From positions 1,798,001-1,862,000 of the forward strand of contig NZ_PKQK01000001.1 of NCBI RefSeq assembly GCF_002968835.1: DNA of 64,000 bases, given 5' to 3'. The position numbers were made by a program, and so were the translations under genes. Numbering within the stretch: position 1 is the first letter of the stretch; each line of letters opens with the position of its first letter. The notes below the pieces were generated by a model. That model was not told the DNA's origin and made no database searches. It worked only from the letters and a program-made list of their open reading frames with translations. The DNA comes from Paenibacillus sp. PCH8 (lineage in GTDB: Bacteria > Bacillota > Bacilli > Paenibacillales > Paenibacillaceae). Positions 53,901 through 62,425 of this stretch are shown here, piece by piece.

Positions 53901-54316
53901 ACGGCAAGTTCAATACACGTTACGAGGCGCAGGAACATTTTGACCAGCTTCGTAAAGGTACTGTACAGGTAAAAGGTGGATGGAGAATCTACTCCAGCGG
54001 CCCTGGAATCTACATGAACCAGTTGATCTCCAATGCGCTTGGCATTCGTCAGGAAGGCGGGGATCTGGTCATTGATCCGGTATTGCCAGCTGAGCTGAAC
54101 GGTATGCAATTCGAATTCGAGTATGCGGGTGAGCCGGTGACGTTCATCTATCACTTGAATGAAGGTACTGTTAACCGTGTAGCGGTGAATGGCAAAGACA
54201 TTCGCACAGAGCGCACAGCAAACCGTTATCGTCAGGGCGGATTCTGCATCTCACTCGATGAGTTCAGACAGGCACGTCGTGCGACTGAGCGCACCATTGT
54301 TGATATTTATATGTAA
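50921..54316 (+). CDS. GH94-family phosphorylase, probably 1,2-beta-oligoglucan phosphorylase
   Basis: A 1131-residue cytosolic enzyme that splits a beta-glucoside with phosphate to give glucose-1-phosphate. The N-terminal half is beta-sandwich rich. The C-terminal (alpha/alpha)6 part has WWYTHNMLVHYSVPHGLEQYGG, WGTRDVCQGPVEYF, and GDGDWDDTLQ with D777-D780 in the segment that holds the general acid of GH94. HFKRAEQASNFGREIG and a GPGIYMNQLI stretch follow. The length, larger than cellobiose or chitobiose phosphorylases (about 800), and the LacI neighbour match the Listeria sophorooligosaccharide phosphorylase group; substrate remains inferred. ATG 50921 follows AAGGAG by eight bases. No sugar transporter is adjacent. 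Confidence 0.85.
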   Translation: MTTMINEPIRLTAGELSFTFLNSGDLYEASSGTTMLNQLLSNQIDGSLNNLYLRVHEGENISSFPLLGVRSNSKVITSKAQSSNQLIWEGSVQLQGSEQGISYQVVFTATPQGVWFWDVKLTGQQQHVDVVYGQDVGLADPGAVRSNEAYLSQYVDHTVFEDEAKGYVVCSRQNQPQGGMFPYMQQGSLSKAVGYSTDGFQFFGLSYKETNQPESLSRHTLANETYQYEFAYTALQSERLNLNGEAQIVFYGLAKPNHVEGISALEFGDEITAAWNEVQALDVQNGETLEQVKLSSFLGEPLVTLDLTQDEIHDLFPNRHQEEHSGEKLLSFFTGSYEHIVLKAKELMVERPHGHILMSGGNVELGAQVITTTSYMYGIFNSQLVIGNTNFNKMISNARNALNVPKTAGQRIYVEVEGQYRLLTMPSLFEIGFNYVRWIYKTESDTIIVTNYTGAHTTEVSMNVRSTSGTAYRYLVTNQITMNVNEYEYPLHMTQDGNTLILKADPQAMSAGTYPDLQYRMSVEGAAVNVGDETLLASGIRSGSASLVTLSLEESAEWTLKVQGILEGQLNENAVAADSSRTFEEEVEAYREFFASVMNGFRLSRGEGQSAEDLFKVNALAWWYTHNMLVHYSVPHGLEQYGGAAWGTRDVCQGPVEYFMATQKYEQVRDIIKMVYTHQYEDDGNWPQWFMFDKYFAVQQEESHGDIIVWPLKVLADYLTATRDYAILDEKVPYTVKHSFGFTEETATVLDHAKKEIDYIRSHFLHDTFLSSYGDGDWDDTLQPANAQLKQYMVSSWTVALTYQSVNVLSQALKYKDADFAQELHVLAQGIREDFNRYMLGTDVIPGFVYMEEADQAKLMLHPTDTETGIQYRLLPMTRSMIGELLNAEQAESHYALIREQFLCPDGVRLMNRPAQYAGGVSSHFKRAEQASNFGREIGLQYVHAHIRYVEAMAKLGKTDQVWNGLAMINPVGIGEVVPNAEIRQANAYFSSSDGKFNTRYEAQEHFDQLRKGTVQVKGGWRIYSSGPGIYMNQLISNALGIRQEGGDLVIDPVLPAELNGMQFEFEYAGEPVTFIYHLNEGTVNRVAVNGKDIRTERTANRYRQGGFCISLDEFRQARRATERTIVDIYM

Positions 54317-54349
54317 TTTCATAGCATGATGTACATCGATGCAGATCAA

Positions 54350-54389
54350 GGCCATCCTCCTTTACTAAAGGCAGGATGGTCTTTTTTTT
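54350..54389 (+). terminator. Terminator after the GH94 gene
   Basis: GGCCATCCT (54350-54358) pairs with AGGATGGTC (54373-54381) with one wobble, followed by a run of eight T. Confidence 0.9.
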
Positions 54390-54416
54390 GTTTAGAGAGG
54401 ACAATGGATACATGGA

Positions 54417-55616
54417 TCAGCGTAGCGGAACTGCCAGTAGTGTATGCAATAACTCATTATGCCGAAGATACTTCGTTACATAGCCCTGTCCCTCAAGCCA
54501 GCTGCATAGCTCATCGAGAAGAGGGAAATGGCGTTCATGCAAGGCGTGAAGTTGTTCTTCATGTCCTGTGGTTTCGGCCTGCCGAATATAGGAATCACGG
54601 TGAGCGGCGTCGACAAACATCAGATCGGTTAGGCAGATTCGTCCACGGCCAGTGAGTACCCGCTGCATCTCCTGTAATGCCAGAAGCTGCTGATCTGGAC
54701 TCAGATGATGGAAGGCGAAGCTGGATACGACAAAGTCGAAGGAATGATCGGCAAAAGGCAGAGCCAGAAAATTACCAAGCTTCACATGCATCTCGGGATA
54801 TTTGGTACGACATCTGCGCAGCATCTCCCGGGACTGGTCGATGGCAGTCATGTCTGCGCCGTGCTGTAGCAGTATCCCAGCCAGATTACCCGTGCCTGTA
54901 CCGATATCAAGACCTTTCTCGCCAGAGGCGGGCGAGATCCAATGAGCTGTCTGTTCGAGCCCCTCATCATAGTTGTGATACAGATAAAAGGAAGACTGTA
55001 CCGTATCCTTGGAACTGCTCGGTGTGGAATGGCCTCCAGCATTATGGTGTGGATGTGCAACTTCATGCTTATCGCTGATCGGCGAGGTGATGTCCGAATG
55101 ATGCTTTTCCTCTGAAATGGATTGTCTCGTACCGGTGCTGTCCGCCGCCTGCACTCTTTGATCATGAAGGGCTGCCTGCGTATCATAGTTCCAGCGGTCA
55201 TGCCAGTTCTGCCGTGCTTCACGCAGACGGCGCGCACTATCCGCAAGGTCGTGCAGATGGCTGACATCGAGTGGTCCCTCCTGGCGATTCAGATCCATCA
55301 TGCGCTGAGTTGTATCCATCATGCGTTTCAGCTCAATCCACTGGGCGTACATGACGGCTTGTTGCAGCTCCAGATATTCTTCCAGCCGCTGCTGGTTCCC
55401 CTGATCGATCTCCCCAAGTGCGTGTGTAATGTCCTGTAGCGACATGCCAATCTCCCGCAGAGCTGCGATGGTCTGCAGACGCCAGATATCATTCTCGGTA
55501 TAGGTGCGATATCCGTTGCTGGACTGTTTGGCGGGGTGGATTAATCCTTTTTCCTCATAGAATCGAATGGCTCTCGCTGATATACCCAATCTGCTTGCTG
55601 CCTCCTTGATATTCAT
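54417..55616 (-). CDS. MerR-family regulator fused to a SAM-dependent methyltransferase
   Basis: A 399-residue two-part protein. Residues 1-70 are a MerR winged helix (MNIKEAASRLGISARAIRFYEEKGLI, NGYRTYTENDIWRLQTIAALR). A coiled coil follows (about 75-135) as in MerR dimers. A linker rich in His/Ser (HEVAHPHHNAGGHSTP, about 140-210) leads into a class I methyltransferase (about 215-399) with motif I LDIGTGTGNLAG, SFDFVVSSFAFHHL and a full C-terminal sheet. ATG 55616 follows AGGGGGG; the GTG one codon upstream is too close. An operator-like dyad lies 29 bases upstream. It may sense a ligand or methyl acceptor through the second domain; the target is unknown. Confidence 0.88.
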   Translation of the reverse strand: MNIKEAASRLGISARAIRFYEEKGLIHPAKQSSNGYRTYTENDIWRLQTIAALREIGMSLQDITHALGEIDQGNQQRLEEYLELQQAVMYAQWIELKRMMDTTQRMMDLNRQEGPLDVSHLHDLADSARRLREARQNWHDRWNYDTQAALHDQRVQAADSTGTRQSISEEKHHSDITSPISDKHEVAHPHHNAGGHSTPSSSKDTVQSSFYLYHNYDEGLEQTAHWISPASGEKGLDIGTGTGNLAGILLQHGADMTAIDQSREMLRRCRTKYPEMHVKLGNFLALPFADHSFDFVVSSFAFHHLSPDQQLLALQEMQRVLTGRGRICLTDLMFVDAAHRDSYIRQAETTGHEEQLHALHERHFPLLDELCSWLEGQGYVTKYLRHNELLHTLLAVPLR

Positions 55617-55644
55617 CACAGACCCCCCTTATCGAACTAGTATA

Positions 55645-55667
55645 AACTATGACGTAACGGCAAGGTT
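55645..55667 (-). promoter_or_regulatory. MerR-type operator dyad
   Basis: On the plus strand AACTATGACGT meets AACGGCAAGGTT as an imperfect 23-bp dyad (AAC-N2-TG-N-CGT in one arm, its complement in the other; 16 of 23 symmetric). It overlaps the likely promoter of the MerR-methyltransferase gene, pointing to autoregulation. Confidence 0.6.
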
Positions 55668-55982
55668 AAGTATTAATTTCATTATGTTGGAGGGTGGGTT
55701 GAAGTTAAACAGAAAATTGAAGTCTAGCCAAGTAAAGGGTGGAATTTGATCTGAATTGCGTAGAATTTTAGTCAGAGCTGGGGCTATGTTACAATATATA
55801 GCATGAGGAATGCTTCTTAATGGATCTGGGTAAACATTTACAGAGCATGCACGAATGTACCTGGCATCATGAAGCAAAAGGTTAAACACGAAATGAACCA
55901 GAGTTGTACCGGCACTCTTACGACGTTGCTACGTTGCTCTACGTACAGCGTTGTTGACTATAGCACGAAAGGTTGAATCATT
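55668..55982. other. Intergenic interval between divergent genes
   Basis: No protein gene of usable length has a ribosome site here. The sequence is AT-rich to about 55800. Around 55910-55970 it contains repeated ACGTTGCT/CTACGT words and possible -10-like AT blocks for the acetyltransferase gene. Nothing further recognised. Confidence 0.4.
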
Positions 55983-56483
55983 ATGCTTACCAGCCATACG
56001 TTTACGATTCGTGCATCCGAGATGAAGGATGCGGTCCAGTTAATGGAGTTGGATACCTTGGTATGGGACAAACATACCTCTCCTGCACCGATGCATTGGC
56101 GATCCAGACAGCAATATCTGCAACATTGTCCGCCAGGCAGTCAATTGCTTGCCATGCAGGGAGAGCGGGTATGTGGTTATGTGGGCTTTCATGCAGCCAC
56201 AGGTATGCCTGTGAACCGGCATGTCTACGAGATTCATATTGCGGTTCATCCCCATGATCGGCGTTGTGGTGTTGCTACAGCTTTGATGGATGCCATGAAG
56301 CAGCATGCGGCTGAACAAGGCATTCGCAAGCTCAGGCTGCGCGTTCTCTCCAGCAATCCGGGAGCAATCACATTCTATACCCGGTGTGGATTTCAGATGG
56401 AAGGCACATTGGTGTCCGAGTTTTATATTGGCGGCCGATATGTAGATGACATCCTTATGGGTTATTTTATACAGGCAACTTAA
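55983..56483 (+). CDS. GNAT family N-acetyltransferase
   Basis: A 166-residue GNAT enzyme that moves an acetyl group from acetyl-CoA to an unknown amine. The beta4-alpha3 acetyl-CoA site reads VYEIHIAVHPHDRRCGVATALMDAM (R/Q-x-x-G-x-A type), followed by LRLRVLSSNPGAITFYTRCGFQMEGTLVSEFYIGGRYVDDILM, the usual C-terminal half. One complete domain with no extra regions. The ribosome site is weak (AAAGG about 13 bases upstream), but no better start exists. A SDR gene follows 42 bases later on the same strand. Confidence 0.87.
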   Translation: MLTSHTFTIRASEMKDAVQLMELDTLVWDKHTSPAPMHWRSRQQYLQHCPPGSQLLAMQGERVCGYVGFHAATGMPVNRHVYEIHIAVHPHDRRCGVATALMDAMKQHAAEQGIRKLRLRVLSSNPGAITFYTRCGFQMEGTLVSEFYIGGRYVDDILMGYFIQAT

Positions 56484-56525
56484 ACAGAAAACGTATATAG
56501 AAACTCAGCTAAAGGAGGAATATCG

Positions 56526-57314
56526 ATGGACATGGGATTACGGGGTAAAAAAGCACTGGTGCTGGCTTCCAGTCGTGGACTGGGCAAGGCGGTAGCCGCT
56601 CAATTGGCAGCAGAAGGTGCTGACGTCATGCTTGCCAGCCGGAATGAAGAAAAGCTCGCAGCCGTGAAACAGGAGCTTCTGGCGCTTGGCCGTGGTGGAC
56701 GTGTGGAATATTGCGCAACCGATGTGACACGCAAGGAAGATATTGATACGCTGATTCATAAGACAGCCGAGCTGTTCGGGCAGATTGATATTCTTGTGAA
56801 TAATTCGGGCGGTCCACCATCGGGTTCCTTTGAGTCACTGACGGATGAGGACTGGGAACGCGCATTTGAATTAAATGTACTTAGTTATGTACGATTGATT
56901 CGCGGTGCTCTTCCTTATATGAAAGAAAGCGGAGGGCATATCGTGAACATCTCTTCCACTTCGGTGAAGCAGCCGATCCCGGGTCTGGTTCTATCCAATA
57001 CGTTCCGTACTGGCGTTTTTGGCCTAGCCAAGACCTTGTCCCAGGAACTTGCCCCATACGGTATTTTGATCAACACGGTGGCACCGGGGCGAATTGCAAC
57101 AGATCGCATACACGAGTTGGATGCAGCGAGAGCAGAACAGAACGGAGTCAGTGAAGACGAGGTTGCTGAACAGTTCCGCAAAGAGATTCCGCTGGGCCGT
57201 TATGGTCAACCGGAGGAATTTGCCAAAGCGGTAGTATTCCTGTTATCCGGGGCCAATACGTACATTACCGGAACCTCACTGATTGTGGATGGCGGCATGG
57301 TTCGAGCGCTCTAG
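56526..57314 (+). CDS. SDR family protein with degenerate catalytic site (BKR-like)
   Basis: A 262-residue Rossmann protein. The nucleotide motif is ASSRGLGKAVA (variant of TGxxxGxG) and LVNNSGGPPSG replaces NNAG. HIVNISSTSVKQPIPGL has the Ser, but the YxxxK motif reads SNTFR, so Tyr and Lys are replaced by Ser and Arg. This matches the beta-ketoacyl reductase-like SDR subgroup known to lack the canonical tetrad. NTVAPGRIATDRIHEL and the C-terminal YITGTSLIVDGGMVRAL are normal. AAAGGAGG lies seven bases upstream of the ATG. Reductase activity is therefore uncertain; it may bind a cofactor with altered chemistry. Confidence 0.87.
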   Translation: MDMGLRGKKALVLASSRGLGKAVAAQLAAEGADVMLASRNEEKLAAVKQELLALGRGGRVEYCATDVTRKEDIDTLIHKTAELFGQIDILVNNSGGPPSGSFESLTDEDWERAFELNVLSYVRLIRGALPYMKESGGHIVNISSTSVKQPIPGLVLSNTFRTGVFGLAKTLSQELAPYGILINTVAPGRIATDRIHELDAARAEQNGVSEDEVAEQFRKEIPLGRYGQPEEFAKAVVFLLSGANTYITGTSLIVDGGMVRAL

Positions 57315-57410
57315 GGGTGCAGTATACCTTTGAGTTACTGTAGTTAGTTTAGCGTCAATATATGAAGAATCGGATGAAGTTACTACAAGCCGGCTAAGAA
57401 GTGAAATATA

Positions 57411-57453
57411 GAATACCCTCTGTCCCCACATGTTGTGGAGATGGAGGGTATTC
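57411..57453. terminator. Bidirectional terminator between convergent genes
   Basis: GAATACCCTC (57411-57420) pairs perfectly with GAGGGTATTC (57444-57453), with additional internal CCACA/TGTGG pairing. It separates the SDR gene from the minus-strand acetyltransferase gene. Confidence 0.8.
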
Positions 57454-57480
57454 AGATTGATCCTATATTATGTAAGCTGA

Positions 57481-58029
57481 TTATCGCAAAAGTTCCCATT
57501 CATGTTGCAACATGCCGTAGACCGCATGGTTCACGTAACCTTTAGGTAACTTCTCGGCCTGACGAATGACACCTTCGAGGACAAATCCGAGTCTTTCAGG
57601 GATGGCGCGACTCCGTTTGTTATTCGTTGCCGAGCGAATCTCGACGCGATTCAGATCCAAGGTCACCAGTGCGTAATCGACCAGAACTCGGCAAGCGCTC
57701 GTCATCAAGCCCTGACCCTCGAAGCCTTTTCCCAGCCAGTATCCGATACTTACCGAGCGATTGGTCCAGTTAATCTCGTGGAAACCGATGATTCCCGCAA
57801 GAGCCCCTTTGGACCATACTCCAGCGGTGAATCCGCCATTTTCGGCGCCTTGTTTTAACGCATTGGTAATGAAGCTTGAGGTATGTTCCACTTCGGTCAC
57901 ATGATCGACCCAAGGTAACCAGTGTCTTAATTGATCCCGCGAGCGATCCGTGAGTTCGAACAGTGGTTTGGTATGTTCCATGGCAAGAGGCCGGAGTTCG
58001 GTATATTCATCCAATGAATAGGTAAACAT
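57481..58029 (-). CDS. RimJ/RimL-type GNAT acetyltransferase (YdaF-like)
   Basis: A 182-residue acetyltransferase close in pattern to Bacillus YdaF and the ribosomal-protein serine acetyltransferase group. It opens MFTYSLDEYTELRPLAMEH, has the core SVSIGYWLGKGFEGQGLMTSACRVLVDYA with the acetyl-CoA loop (KGFEGQG), and ends with LNRVEIRSATNNKRSRAIPERLGFVLEGVIRQAEKLPKGYVNHAVYGML (read in pieces). Target unknown; N-terminal protein acetylation or small-molecule acetylation are both possible. AGAAGG lies nine bases upstream of the ATG. A DUF2164 gene lies 47 bases upstream on the same strand. Confidence 0.88.
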   Translation of the reverse strand: MFTYSLDEYTELRPLAMEHTKPLFELTDRSRDQLRHWLPWVDHVTEVEHTSSFITNALKQGAENGGFTAGVWSKGALAGIIGFHEINWTNRSVSIGYWLGKGFEGQGLMTSACRVLVDYALVTLDLNRVEIRSATNNKRSRAIPERLGFVLEGVIRQAEKLPKGYVNHAVYGMLQHEWELLR

Positions 58030-58076
58030 GAATGCAACCTTCTTTCTTTGTATGGTATAGGTTTAGTTGTAGTAGA

Positions 58077-58334
58077 TTAACGGGAAGTCTTGGGCAGCTT
58101 TCGCTCCAGTGCGAACAGGTCTTCTTCCATCGAGGCCATACGTTGATTGACCGTTGTGCGGGCGTCGCTGAGTGCCTGATTATATATGTAGGGAGCGAGT
58201 TGCGTCATGAATAAGTCCAGCACACCCCAGGCTGCCAGATCACCTAGTTCTTCGCCGCGCTCGTCATCGAAATAGGACTGGATGGTACGAATGGCTTCAT
58301 CCTGCTGTTCTTTGGTCAGTTTTAGCGCGTTCAA
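58077..58334 (-). CDS. DUF2164 family protein
   Basis: An 85-residue cytosolic protein matching the DUF2164 pattern: KLTKEQQDEAIRTIQSYFDDERGEELGDLAAWGVLDLF, then a helix ending in a Lys-rich tail (read in segments). The start is TTG at 58334; GGGAGGG lies about nine bases upstream and no ATG fits. Function unknown in the family. It probably shares a transcript with the acetyltransferase gene downstream. Confidence 0.82.
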   Translation of the reverse strand: MNALKLTKEQQDEAIRTIQSYFDDERGEELGDLAAWGVLDLFMTQLAPYIYNQALSDARTTVNQRMASMEEDLFALERKLPKTSR

Positions 58335-58612
58335 TGGGAAACCCTCCCTTTAATTTGTTTTTACCATTATGCTACATGATTCGAGCGAACCCGTCAAAAT
58401 GGTTTTGGGCCTATTTATGCAGGCTGATCCTGACTATGGTGCCGTTCTTTATTGAACTCCTCCCCCGTTAAAGGTATATTTAAATGAAACGCGTACGAAA
58501 CTTTCCAAGCAAATAGAATTTTTTCAGGAAATGACTTCGTTATAAAGGAATTATAGCCGGAATTGCTGCAATTCCCGAAAGCTCCAATTAATTCATGAAA
58601 GGTTTGATACCT

Positions 58613-60328
58613 GTGGACAATCGTACAACCCCACCTAACTTTATCAAAAATATCATTACCGAAGATCTCCGGTCCGGGAAAGTCCAGGAAGTTATTACCC
58701 GTTTTCCTCCGGAACCGAACGGTTATCTGCATATTGGCCATGCGAAGGCGATCTGGATTAACTTTGCATTGGGCGGCGAATTCGGCGGCAAAACAAATCT
58801 GCGCTTTGATGACACGAACCCGGTCAAGGAAGATGTAGAGTACGTTCAATCGATTCAGGAAGACGTGAAATGGCTCGGATACGAGTGGAGCGAGAAACGT
58901 TTTGCCTCCGATTATTTTGATGAGATGTATGACCGTGCGGTCCTTTTGATTAAAAAAGGAAAAGCCTACATCGACGACCAAAGCGCCGACGAAATTCGTG
59001 CAATGCGTGGAACGCTGACGGAGCCGGGCAAGAACAGCCCGTACCGTGATCGTTCAGTGGAAGAGAATCTCGACCTGTTCACACGGATGCGTGCAGGCGA
59101 GTTCAAGAACGGGGAGAAAGTGCTGCGTGCCAAGATTGATATGGCAGCACCAAATATCAACTTGCGCGATCCGGTGATTTACCGAATTTCACATGCACAC
59201 CATCATAACACGGGTGACAAATGGTGCATCTATCCAATGTACGCCTTTGCTCATCCGCTCGAAGATGCCATTGAAGGTGTGACGCATTCCCTCTGCTCCC
59301 TGGAGTTTGAGGATCAACGTCCATTCTATGATTGGGTGATCGCTGAATGTGAGATGGAGAATCAGCCGCGTCAATATGAATTTGGCCGCCTGAACCTGTC
59401 GCAGATGGTGACCAGTAAGCGGAAGCTGAAACTGCTCGTGGACGAAGGCCATGTGGATGGATGGGATGATCCGCGTATGCCGACGATTTCGGGTCTGCGC
59501 CGCCGGGGATATACACCGGAAGCCATTCGTGATTTTGTATATGAGACAGGCATTTCCAAAAACTATGGAGTTATCGACCTGCAAACGCTGGAGCACTTTG
59601 TACGTGAAGACCTGAAACTGAAAGCTCCGCGCACAATGGCTGTCCTGCACCCGCTCAAAGTGGTTATTACCAACTACCCGGAAGGGCAAGTGGAATGGCT
59701 GGAAGCAGAAAATAATGTGGAGAACCCGGAGATGGGTAATCGTCAAATTCCGTTCTCCCGTGAGATTTACATTGAACAGGACGACTTCATGGAAATTCCG
59801 CCGAACAAATATTTCCGTTTGTTCCCTGGTAACGAGGTTCGTCTGAAACATGCATACTTTATCAAATGTAACGATGTCATCAAGGATGCGGACGGCAATG
59901 TGACCGAGATTCATTGTACCTACGATGTGGAGACGAAGAGCGGCAGTGGATTCACAGGCCGTAAAGTTAAAGGTACGATCCACTGGGTAGAAGCGACTCA
60001 AGCGGTACCTGCTGAATTCCGTCTGTATGAGCCTTTGATCTTGGATGAAGCACCGGAAGCAGAGGTGGAAGTGGCTGTAGCTGGGGCTGAAACTGAGGTT
60101 GTGGAAGAGCAACCGGAGAAAACGTTCCTGGATCAACTGAACCCGAATTCCATTGAGATTGTTCAAGGATATGTGGAACAGGAGATGAAGGAAGCGAACG
60201 CTCAGGATAAATTCCAATTCTTCCGTCACGGTTACTTCAGTGTTGATCCGAAGCATTCCGAGCCAGGCCGTCCGGTATTTAACCGGGTCGTATCCCTGAA
60301 AAGCTCGTTCCAACTGCCTAAGGCATAA
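58613..60328 (+). CDS. glnS: Glutaminyl-tRNA synthetase
   Basis: A 571-residue class I synthetase that charges tRNA-Gln directly. HIGH is at residues 40-43 in [15 protein letters not shown], and the KMSKS loop reads [23 protein letters not shown] and [28 protein letters not shown] segments match the enteric enzyme throughout. GTG 58613 is preferred: AAAGGT lies nine bases before it and the N-terminus then aligns with the E. coli protein; the ATG at 58595 lacks a site. An acidic, Ala/Val/Glu-rich insert of about 25 residues (near 480-505) sits in the anticodon-binding part. Bacillus lacks this enzyme and uses GatCAB, so its presence separates this organism from Bacillus. Confidence 0.95.
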   Translation: MDNRTTPPNFIKNIITEDLRSGKVQEVITRFPPEPNGYLHIGHAKAIWINFALGGEFGGKTNLRFDDTNPVKEDVEYVQSIQEDVKWLGYEWSEKRFASDYFDEMYDRAVLLIKKGKAYIDDQSADEIRAMRGTLTEPGKNSPYRDRSVEENLDLFTRMRAGEFKNGEKVLRAKIDMAAPNINLRDPVIYRISHAHHHNTGDKWCIYPMYAFAHPLEDAIEGVTHSLCSLEFEDQRPFYDWVIAECEMENQPRQYEFGRLNLSQMVTSKRKLKLLVDEGHVDGWDDPRMPTISGLRRRGYTPEAIRDFVYETGISKNYGVIDLQTLEHFVREDLKLKAPRTMAVLHPLKVVITNYPEGQVEWLEAENNVENPEMGNRQIPFSREIYIEQDDFMEIPPNKYFRLFPGNEVRLKHAYFIKCNDVIKDADGNVTEIHCTYDVETKSGSGFTGRKVKGTIHWVEATQAVPAEFRLYEPLILDEAPEAEVEVAVAGAETEVVEEQPEKTFLDQLNPNSIEIVQGYVEQEMKEANAQDKFQFFRHGYFSVDPKHSEPGRPVFNRVVSLKSSFQLPKA

Positions 60329-60394
60329 GACCGATGAATGAACTTAATTTCTATTCATCAGAGTGCTGGCAAGCAGCCAAGTTATAAGTTATAG

Positions 60395-60440
60395 AAAGGG
60401 CATCCTTCGTCATGATCATGGCGGAGGATGCCCTTTTGTT
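60395..60440 (+). terminator. Terminator after glnS
   Basis: AAAGGGCATCC (60395-60405) pairs perfectly with GGATGCCCTTT (60426-60436), followed by TTGTTATT. The loop contains a CATGATCATG palindrome. Confidence 0.88.
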
Positions 60441-60536
60441 ATTCTGGATATAGTCAGGTTTAGTTTTAGACTGACCATATAATACGGCATGAATATGAAC
60501 ATGAGCTGAAGCCATGGAGTGCGTGTGAGGCAAAAA

Positions 60537-60733
60537 TCTAACGAACCGAGGACACGCTATTTAAGTGTATTTGGGTATTCCAGCAACGTAACGAATCGTA
60601 GACACCTTATTTGCTCGTCTGGCCTGTCTTTTCGTGGTTATCATCGTCTTTTACATGGAATAGCGTGACTGGTGTTCGTTAGAATTAGATTTCTGCTTAA
60701 TTGCTGCCAATAAGACGCTTGGAGTTCGTTAGA
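60537..60733. repeat. TAACGAA four-box repeat, copy 2
   Basis: Boxes TCTAACGAACC (60537), CGTAACGAATC (60587), GTTCGTTAGA (60674) and GTTCGTTAGA (60724). Core offsets are 0, 50, 136 and 186, exactly as in copy 1 at 13798. No ORF. It lies 100 bases after the glnS terminator. Confidence 0.8.
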
Positions 60734-60887
60734 AACTCCAGCAGCGTACTCTACTGAGAAGTAATAAGCATGGGTCGTACTGGAACTGTACAAGGTAAGG
60801 GACAATAAGCCGAAAGCGGCCCTTTCTCTGTTCTTCTTTGCTACTACTATCCGTAATCTTTTGTTTCGGTTTTTTAGAACGCTGATG

Positions 60888-61035
60888 TTACACCCTAACA
60901 GAGAGGACAGAAAAAAGCTGGAGAAGCGAAGCGGTCGCCTTTATACCCGGATTTTACCCTTTGAAAAGGGAATCAAAAAATCCGGGAATAACAGCGATTG
61001 AAAGATTGTTCTGTCATCGGAGTGCGCCAGTGTAA
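60888..61035. repeat. Structured 148-bp repeat element, copy B
   Basis: Starts TTACAC (60888) and ends GTGTAA (61030-61035). Nested stems GACAGAA/TTCTGTC, TCGC/GCGA, CCCGGATTTT/AAAATCCGGG and inner CCCTTT/AAAGGG correspond to those of copy A at 19930. It lies 32 bases from the 3' end of the MFS gene. Confidence 0.8.
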
Positions 61036-61067
61036 CTTTAATCGTTCGAATAGCCTGTAACAAATGA

Positions 61068-62297
61068 TTATCGGTCCTCATCCATATTGCCCATCTCGGT
61101 CAACACGGTTGGCTGATAGCCGTTACGGCGGTTCGATAACCACATGATGCCGAATCCGACCGCGCCGATGAGTGAGAAGAATACGCCGATGCTATACATG
61201 ACTTCCGCACCGAAGCTCTGGAACAACCAGCCGCCGAACAGGCCGGCAATAACTCCAGAGAGACCGCCCCAGGCCATCGTGTAGACCGCTTGACCCGAGG
61301 AACGATAAGGTCTTGGGATGAACAGCATCGTTAGCTGTGTACCTACATAGAAGTATCCACCGAACGTAATGGAATGCATCAGTTGAATGAACACAATCTC
61401 CAGCGGGTTGCTGGCAATAGCCATGAGCTGCCAGCGAAGTGCGAACAGCAGACTGATCAGAATGAGAGATGCCAGGAGCATGCTCATTTTGCGTTTGAGA
61501 AAGCGATCAAGTAGCAGGAATACACCGACTTCCAGAATGGAAGAGGTGAAGATGGCCCAGCCCACCAGCTGTTTGTCGCCACCCATCTCTACAATATATA
61601 GTGACATGAATGTACTGTTCATCGCATTGGGCACAGAAACAAGTACACCCAGGCCGATAAATGTCATAAAATACGGATTGAACATCACTCTGCCGAATCG
61701 TCGAAACGTAACTACAGGTGTATCGGAAGCGATAGGTTGTCTGGGCAGAAATACGGATAATACAAAGGCTACGGCAATCATGCAGGCAAATATTATGGAT
61801 ACACTGTAGATGCCAAAACGGTCAATAATCGGCCCGGCTGCAACCGCAGTAAGCGCCCAACCGAGTGAACCCCAGAGCCGGAATGCCCCGAACTTTTGGC
61901 TCGTACCATCGATATATCCGAGAATCAGGCTATTCGTTTGGGCGAATAATGGACTTTGAAAAAAATAAAAGAAAATCATCGCTACATAAATCCACGTATA
62001 ACTGGGCGCATAGAACACACCCTGGCCAAGCACAAATGTGCCTCCCATCATAATCATCAGAATGATGCGAATGTTGCGGGATTTATCGCTCCAGAAGCCC
62101 CAGAACGGGTTGGCGAACAGGGAGATAAAGGGCCCAATCGCCATCAGGCTGCCAATCTCCAGTTTGGTCATGCCAATCTCTTGCAGATAGAGTTGCAAGA
62201 ATCCGGCGAAGATGGAGATGGCTCCATATATGAAAAAGTTATATAGTTTCAGGGAAACCAATGAAGAATTACCTCGTGAAGGTATAGATCTGTCCAA
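61068..62297 (-). CDS. MFS transporter (MFS_1-like, nucleoside/phenylpropionate-permease type)
   Basis: A 409-residue inner-membrane transporter with twelve predicted helices. FFIYGAISIFAGFLQLYLQEIGMTKLEIG is the typical first helix and loop of this subgroup; ANPFWGFWSDKSRNIR is the A-like motif between helices 2 and 3; FGAFRLWGSLGWALTAVAAGPIID marks helices 5-6. The central loop (about 190-205) is short. The substrate is not evident. The start is TTG at 62297, nine bases after AAGGAA; no in-frame ATG gives the first helix complete. Single-gene unit, transcribed toward the repeat element. Confidence 0.87.
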   Translation of the reverse strand: MDRSIPSRGNSSLVSLKLYNFFIYGAISIFAGFLQLYLQEIGMTKLEIGSLMAIGPFISLFANPFWGFWSDKSRNIRIILMIMMGGTFVLGQGVFYAPSYTWIYVAMIFFYFFQSPLFAQTNSLILGYIDGTSQKFGAFRLWGSLGWALTAVAAGPIIDRFGIYSVSIIFACMIAVAFVLSVFLPRQPIASDTPVVTFRRFGRVMFNPYFMTFIGLGVLVSVPNAMNSTFMSLYIVEMGGDKQLVGWAIFTSSILEVGVFLLLDRFLKRKMSMLLASLILISLLFALRWQLMAIASNPLEIVFIQLMHSITFGGYFYVGTQLTMLFIPRPYRSSGQAVYTMAWGGLSGVIAGLFGGWLFQSFGAEVMYSIGVFFSLIGAVGFGIMWLSNRRNGYQPTVLTEMGNMDEDR

Positions 62298-62425
62298 TTA
62301 AGCCATTCCTTTCAGAATCATATTGTTCAATGTATCATTTGTGGTAAAGGGATTCAATGCACAGCAACCGTTTGGAGATTGAATGCGGTAACATGCACAC
62401 ATCGTTGATTGAAGGAGGATACACC

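Noticed and set aside
59189-60313. A 374-codon open frame antisense to glnS
   Set aside because: It lies wholly opposite a strongly conserved synthetase, lacks a ribosome site and matches no family; codon structure of glnS explains it.
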